Shown in pieces: positions 7,247-9,554 of a stretch of 9,554 nt of DNA. Positions within the stretch are counted from its first letter, which is position 1. Every line of letters begins with the position of its first letter. Below the pieces are notes generated by a model, which worked only from the letters and a program-made list of their open reading frames with translations, was not told the DNA's origin and made no database searches. Made by a program: the position numbers and the translations under genes. The stretch is from Flavobacteriales bacterium (GTDB taxonomy: Bacteria > Bacteroidota > Bacteroidia > Flavobacteriales > Crocinitomicaceae), in the NCBI GenBank assembly GCA_947375085.1, contig CANCEQ010000119.1, positions 1-9,554 on the forward strand, written 5' to 3'.

Positions 7247-9112
7247 ATGAAAAAAATACTTGGTATTTCTGCATTTTATCATGATTCATCAGCTACAATA
7301 TTAGTCGATGGAAAAATTATTGCAGCTGTTCAAGAAGAACGATTTACGCGAATTAAGAATACACCTGATTTTCCAATTCAATCCATACAATTTTGCTTAA
7401 AACAAGCAGGATTAACACTTAATGAGTTAGATGCGGTAGTTTTTTATGATAAGCCTTTACTTAAATTTGAAAGATTATTATCTACATACAATGCTTTTGC
7501 TCCTAAAGGATTATTGTCTTTTCTGAAATCGATCCCTGTATGGATTAATGAAAAGATGTTTCTTAAAAAGCTCATTTATGAAGGTTTAAAAGAAGTAGGG
7601 GATTATGATAAGAAAAAATTAAAACTTCTTTTCACGGAGCATCACTTAGCTCATGCGGCAAGTACTTTTTTCACGTCTCATTTTGAAAAAGCAGCAATTT
7701 TAACAATTGATGGAGTAGGTGAATGGTGTACCGCTTCGATTGCTGTTGGAGATAAAAATGGAATCCAAATTATAAAAGAAATGGAATTTCCACATTCTGT
7801 TGGTTTACTTTACAGTGCTTTCACTTATTTTTTAGGATTTAAAGTGAATTCAGGAGAATATAAATTAATGGGGTTAGCACCTTATGGAAATCCTAATTCT
7901 AGTGAAACAATTCAGTATATAAAAACAATTCGAGAGAAGTTAGTCGATATTAAAAGTGATGGGTCGATTTGGCTTAATCAGGATTATTTCACCTATTCGA
8001 CTGGATTAAAAATGGTGAACAACAAGAAATGGGAAACACTTTTTGGAATAAAAAGAAGAAAAGATGCTGATTCAATTAATCAAAACCATTGTAATCTTGC
8101 GTTTGCTATACAATTGATAACACAAGAAATTGTTGTTAAAATGGCTACTGAAGCAAAAAAAATAACTGGACTGAATGATATTTGTCTTGCAGGAGGTGTC
8201 GCTCTCAATTGTTCGATAAATGGTCATCTTTTACAAGAGAATCTTTTTAATTCAATTTACATTCAACCTGCGGCAGGTGATGCAGGTGGATCTTTAGGTG
8301 CAGCTCTTGCTATTAATTATATGTATTTTGGAGAAAATCGTACAATTGATCTTGATGAAGATATAATGCAAGGTGCGTATCTAGGACCTGAATTTTCATC
8401 AGAAGATATTGAAACGATGAATAAAGAAATGAATGCCGTTTCTACAAAATTCGAAGATTATCTCGTCTTATCTGACTTTGTTGCTTCCAAAATAGCGGAA
8501 GGTAAAATAATAGGTTGGTTTCAGGGTAGAATGGAATTTGGTCCAAGAGCATTAGGAAATAGAAGCATATTAGGTGATCCTAGGAATCCTAAAATGAAAA
8601 AAATCCTCAATGAGAAAATAAAATTTAGAGAATCCTTTCGTCCATTTGCACCTTCAGTTTTAGCTGAAAAAGTAAGTGAATATTTTAATATAGGTACTTC
8701 TTCACCCTATATGCTGTTTGTTGCAACCGTCAAGAACGAAAGAAGGAAACCATTTCCTAAACCACTTTTTAATTTATCTTTTACAGATAGATTAAATACT
8801 GAAAGAAGTGATATTCATTCTGTTACTCATTTAGATTATTCTTCTCGTATTCAAACAGTTCATAAAGAAACAAATCCACGATTTTGGCAATTAATTCATT
8901 CATTTGAAAAGCAAACGAATTATTCATTATTAATAAACACAAGCTTTAACGTACGTGGTGAACCTATTGTATGTTCTCCAACTGACGCATTTAAATGCTT
9001 TATGAATACTGATATGGATTATTTAGTCATTGGTGATCATGTCTACAATAAATTAGATCAAGAAAACTGGAATGATAAGAATAAATGGCAATTAAACTTT
9101 AAAAAAGATTGA
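7247..9112 (+). CDS. O-carbamoyltransferase, NodU/CmcH/TobZ/SxtI family
   Basis: A 621-residue cytoplasmic enzyme that by family makes carbamoyl-AMP from carbamoyl phosphate and ATP and passes the carbamoyl group to a hydroxyl of a sugar, antibiotic or other small molecule. The N-terminal Kae1-like domain (about 1-360) has FYHDSSA with His12, HHLAHAAS with the metal-binding pair His132/His136, LTIDGVGEW, GEYKLMGLAPYG, LAGGVALNCSIN and AAGDAGGS with Asp345, the third metal ligand by analogy with TobZ. The C-terminal YrdC-like domain (about 400-600) has GWFQGRMEFGPRALGNRSIL (423-442), FRPFAPSVL, and LINTSFNVRGEPIVCSP. All hallmark motifs are intact and the length is normal. It lies 18 bases after the SGNH gene and 1 base before the next gene, so one transcript is likely. 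The acceptor cannot be told from sequence. SxtI, the saxitoxin carbamoyltransferase, has the same kinds of neighbour. Confidence 0.95.
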   Translation: MKKILGISAFYHDSSATILVDGKIIAAVQEERFTRIKNTPDFPIQSIQFCLKQAGLTLNELDAVVFYDKPLLKFERLLSTYNAFAPKGLLSFLKSIPVWINEKMFLKKLIYEGLKEVGDYDKKKLKLLFTEHHLAHAASTFFTSHFEKAAILTIDGVGEWCTASIAVGDKNGIQIIKEMEFPHSVGLLYSAFTYFLGFKVNSGEYKLMGLAPYGNPNSSETIQYIKTIREKLVDIKSDGSIWLNQDYFTYSTGLKMVNNKKWETLFGIKRRKDADSINQNHCNLAFAIQLITQEIVVKMATEAKKITGLNDICLAGGVALNCSINGHLLQENLFNSIYIQPAAGDAGGSLGAALAINYMYFGENRTIDLDEDIMQGAYLGPEFSSEDIETMNKEMNAVSTKFEDYLVLSDFVASKIAEGKIIGWFQGRMEFGPRALGNRSILGDPRNPKMKKILNEKIKFRESFRPFAPSVLAEKVSEYFNIGTSSPYMLFVATVKNERRKPFPKPLFNLSFTDRLNTERSDIHSVTHLDYSSRIQTVHKETNPRFWQLIHSFEKQTNYSLLINTSFNVRGEPIVCSPTDAFKCFMNTDMDYLVIGDHVYNKLDQENWNDKNKWQLNFKKD

Positions 9113-9113
9113 T

Positions 9114-9263
9114 ATGGAATTTTTAAAAGACCTTTGGGATTTTATGAAAGAAAGAAAGAAATATTGGATTGCACCAATAATTATTCTTCTCATTTTAATT
9201 GGTGTATTAGTTATTTACTCGGGTGGAACAGCCATTGCTCCTTTTATATATACGCTTTTCTAA
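9114..9263 (+). CDS. 49-residue one-span membrane protein, SxtK/DUF5989 type
   Basis: A small gene with a 1-base gap to the carbamoyltransferase stop and a 1-base gap to the next ATG. The 49-residue product begins MEFLKDLWDFMKERKKYW, an amphipathic, strongly basic head, followed by one hydrophobic span (about 19-35, IAPIIILLILIGVLVIY) and the tail SGGTAIAPFIYTLF. The pattern FLkDLWdFmkerKKyW-span-GSxxAPFIYtlF is what I recall of the DUF5989/SxtK family of about 50 residues found beside NodU-type carbamoyltransferases. The basic head predicts N-terminus in the cytoplasm. Function is unknown; an anchor or partner for the carbamoyltransferase is plausible from the tight coupling. It is easily missed by length cut-offs, but the context and family pattern make it a real gene. 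Confidence 0.88.
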   Translation: MEFLKDLWDFMKERKKYWIAPIIILLILIGVLVIYSGGTAIAPFIYTLF

Positions 9264-9264
9264 A

Positions 9265-9554
9265 ATGATAAAAAAGTTTACTTATCAGCCCTTTAAAACT
9301 GTACTTACTATTTGTGGAGGTTTACTTGTGATTTCCTTGATAACGAAAGCGTTTTCGATTTTATTTATTGTGGCTTTCTTATTTTTGGTCTCCTTTTTCT
9401 CTAATCCTTTTGCTTCACTAATAGATAGATTATGGATGAGGTTGAGTTTAATTTTAAGTAAAATTTTCCCTCCGATTCTTTTAACAATAATATTCTATGT
9501 TTTTTTAACGCCTATTGCAATTTTATCTCGAATTTTTGGAGAAAAAAATCCACT
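9265..9554 (+). CDS. SxtJ-like integral membrane protein (3' end beyond window)
   Basis: The first 96 residues of a frame open to the right edge. It starts 1 base after the DUF5989-type gene, suggesting translational coupling. It has a basic start (MIKKFTYQPFK), hydrophobic segments at about 12-27 and 30-45 around a short SLITKAF turn, a connecting stretch with DRLWMRLSLILSKI (54-67), and a further hydrophobic segment at about 68-88 ending LTPIAILSRIFGEKNP. The RLWMrLglilg...tPig...R..gkdPL pattern matches my recollection of the SxtJ family, small proteins of about 120-140 residues with no known activity, encoded beside SxtI-type carbamoyltransferases. If that length holds, only some 30-40 residues are missing. 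The family call is from memory; the membrane nature and coupling are seen directly. Confidence 0.75.
   Translation, partial: MIKKFTYQPFKTVLTICGGLLVISLITKAFSILFIVAFLFLVSFFSNPFASLIDRLWMRLSLILSKIFPPILLTIIFYVFLTPIAILSRIFGEKNP

Noticed and set aside
7247..9554. Saxitoxin biosynthesis cluster
   Set aside because: Only the tailoring-type genes are visible; no core synthase, amidinotransferase or Rieske oxygenase gene is present, so toxin production is not supported.
1..9554. CRISPR arrays, insertion sequences, tRNA or rRNA genes
   Set aside because: I saw no regularly spaced repeats, transposase motifs, terminal inverted repeats or tRNA-like cloverleaf sequences; nearly all the window is accounted for by protein genes.

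Overview
The window looks like chromosomal DNA from a Bacteroidota bacterium, most likely of the class Flavobacteriia. The support is: strongly AT-rich DNA; upstream regions with the Bacteroidota -7 promoter motif TAnnTTTG and no obvious Shine-Dalgarno sequences; and a secreted protease with a C-terminal type IX secretion (T9SS) sorting domain, a system confined to this phylum. I cannot name the genus.

Left part, minus strand (1-3086). The first 1235 bases are most of purH (AICAR transformylase/IMP cyclohydrolase), running off the left edge. A 153-base gap then holds the purH -7 element and a good Rho-independent terminator for the next gene. That gene (1389-3086) encodes a lysyl-endopeptidase-like trypsin-fold serine protease with signal peptide, propeptide, complete His-Asp-Ser triad and T9SS tail.

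Middle part, plus strand (3087-6067). A 163-base divergent promoter region separates the protease from an OmpR/PhoB-type response regulator that has no histidine kinase beside it. Then come a dCMP deaminase and a C-terminal-processing (S41, PDZ-containing) protease whose reading frames overlap by 11 bases, preceded by their own -7 element.

Right part, plus strand (6068-9554). This is the most interesting part: a tightly packed set of four genes that continues past the right edge. It holds a membrane-anchored SGNH/GDSL-type hydrolase, a NodU/CmcH/TobZ-type O-carbamoyltransferase, a 49-residue one-span membrane protein of the SxtK/DUF5989 type, and the start of an SxtJ-like membrane protein. 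As I recall the cyanobacterial saxitoxin cluster, it carries the same four kinds of gene side by side (sxtI, J, K, L). There is no sign here of saxitoxin core biosynthesis, so the set is best read as a portable carbamoylation module acting on some unknown, perhaps envelope or exopolysaccharide, substrate. The carbamoyltransferase would act in the cytoplasm, the SGNH domain is predicted to face the periplasm, and the two membrane proteins could link them. The last two steps are inference.
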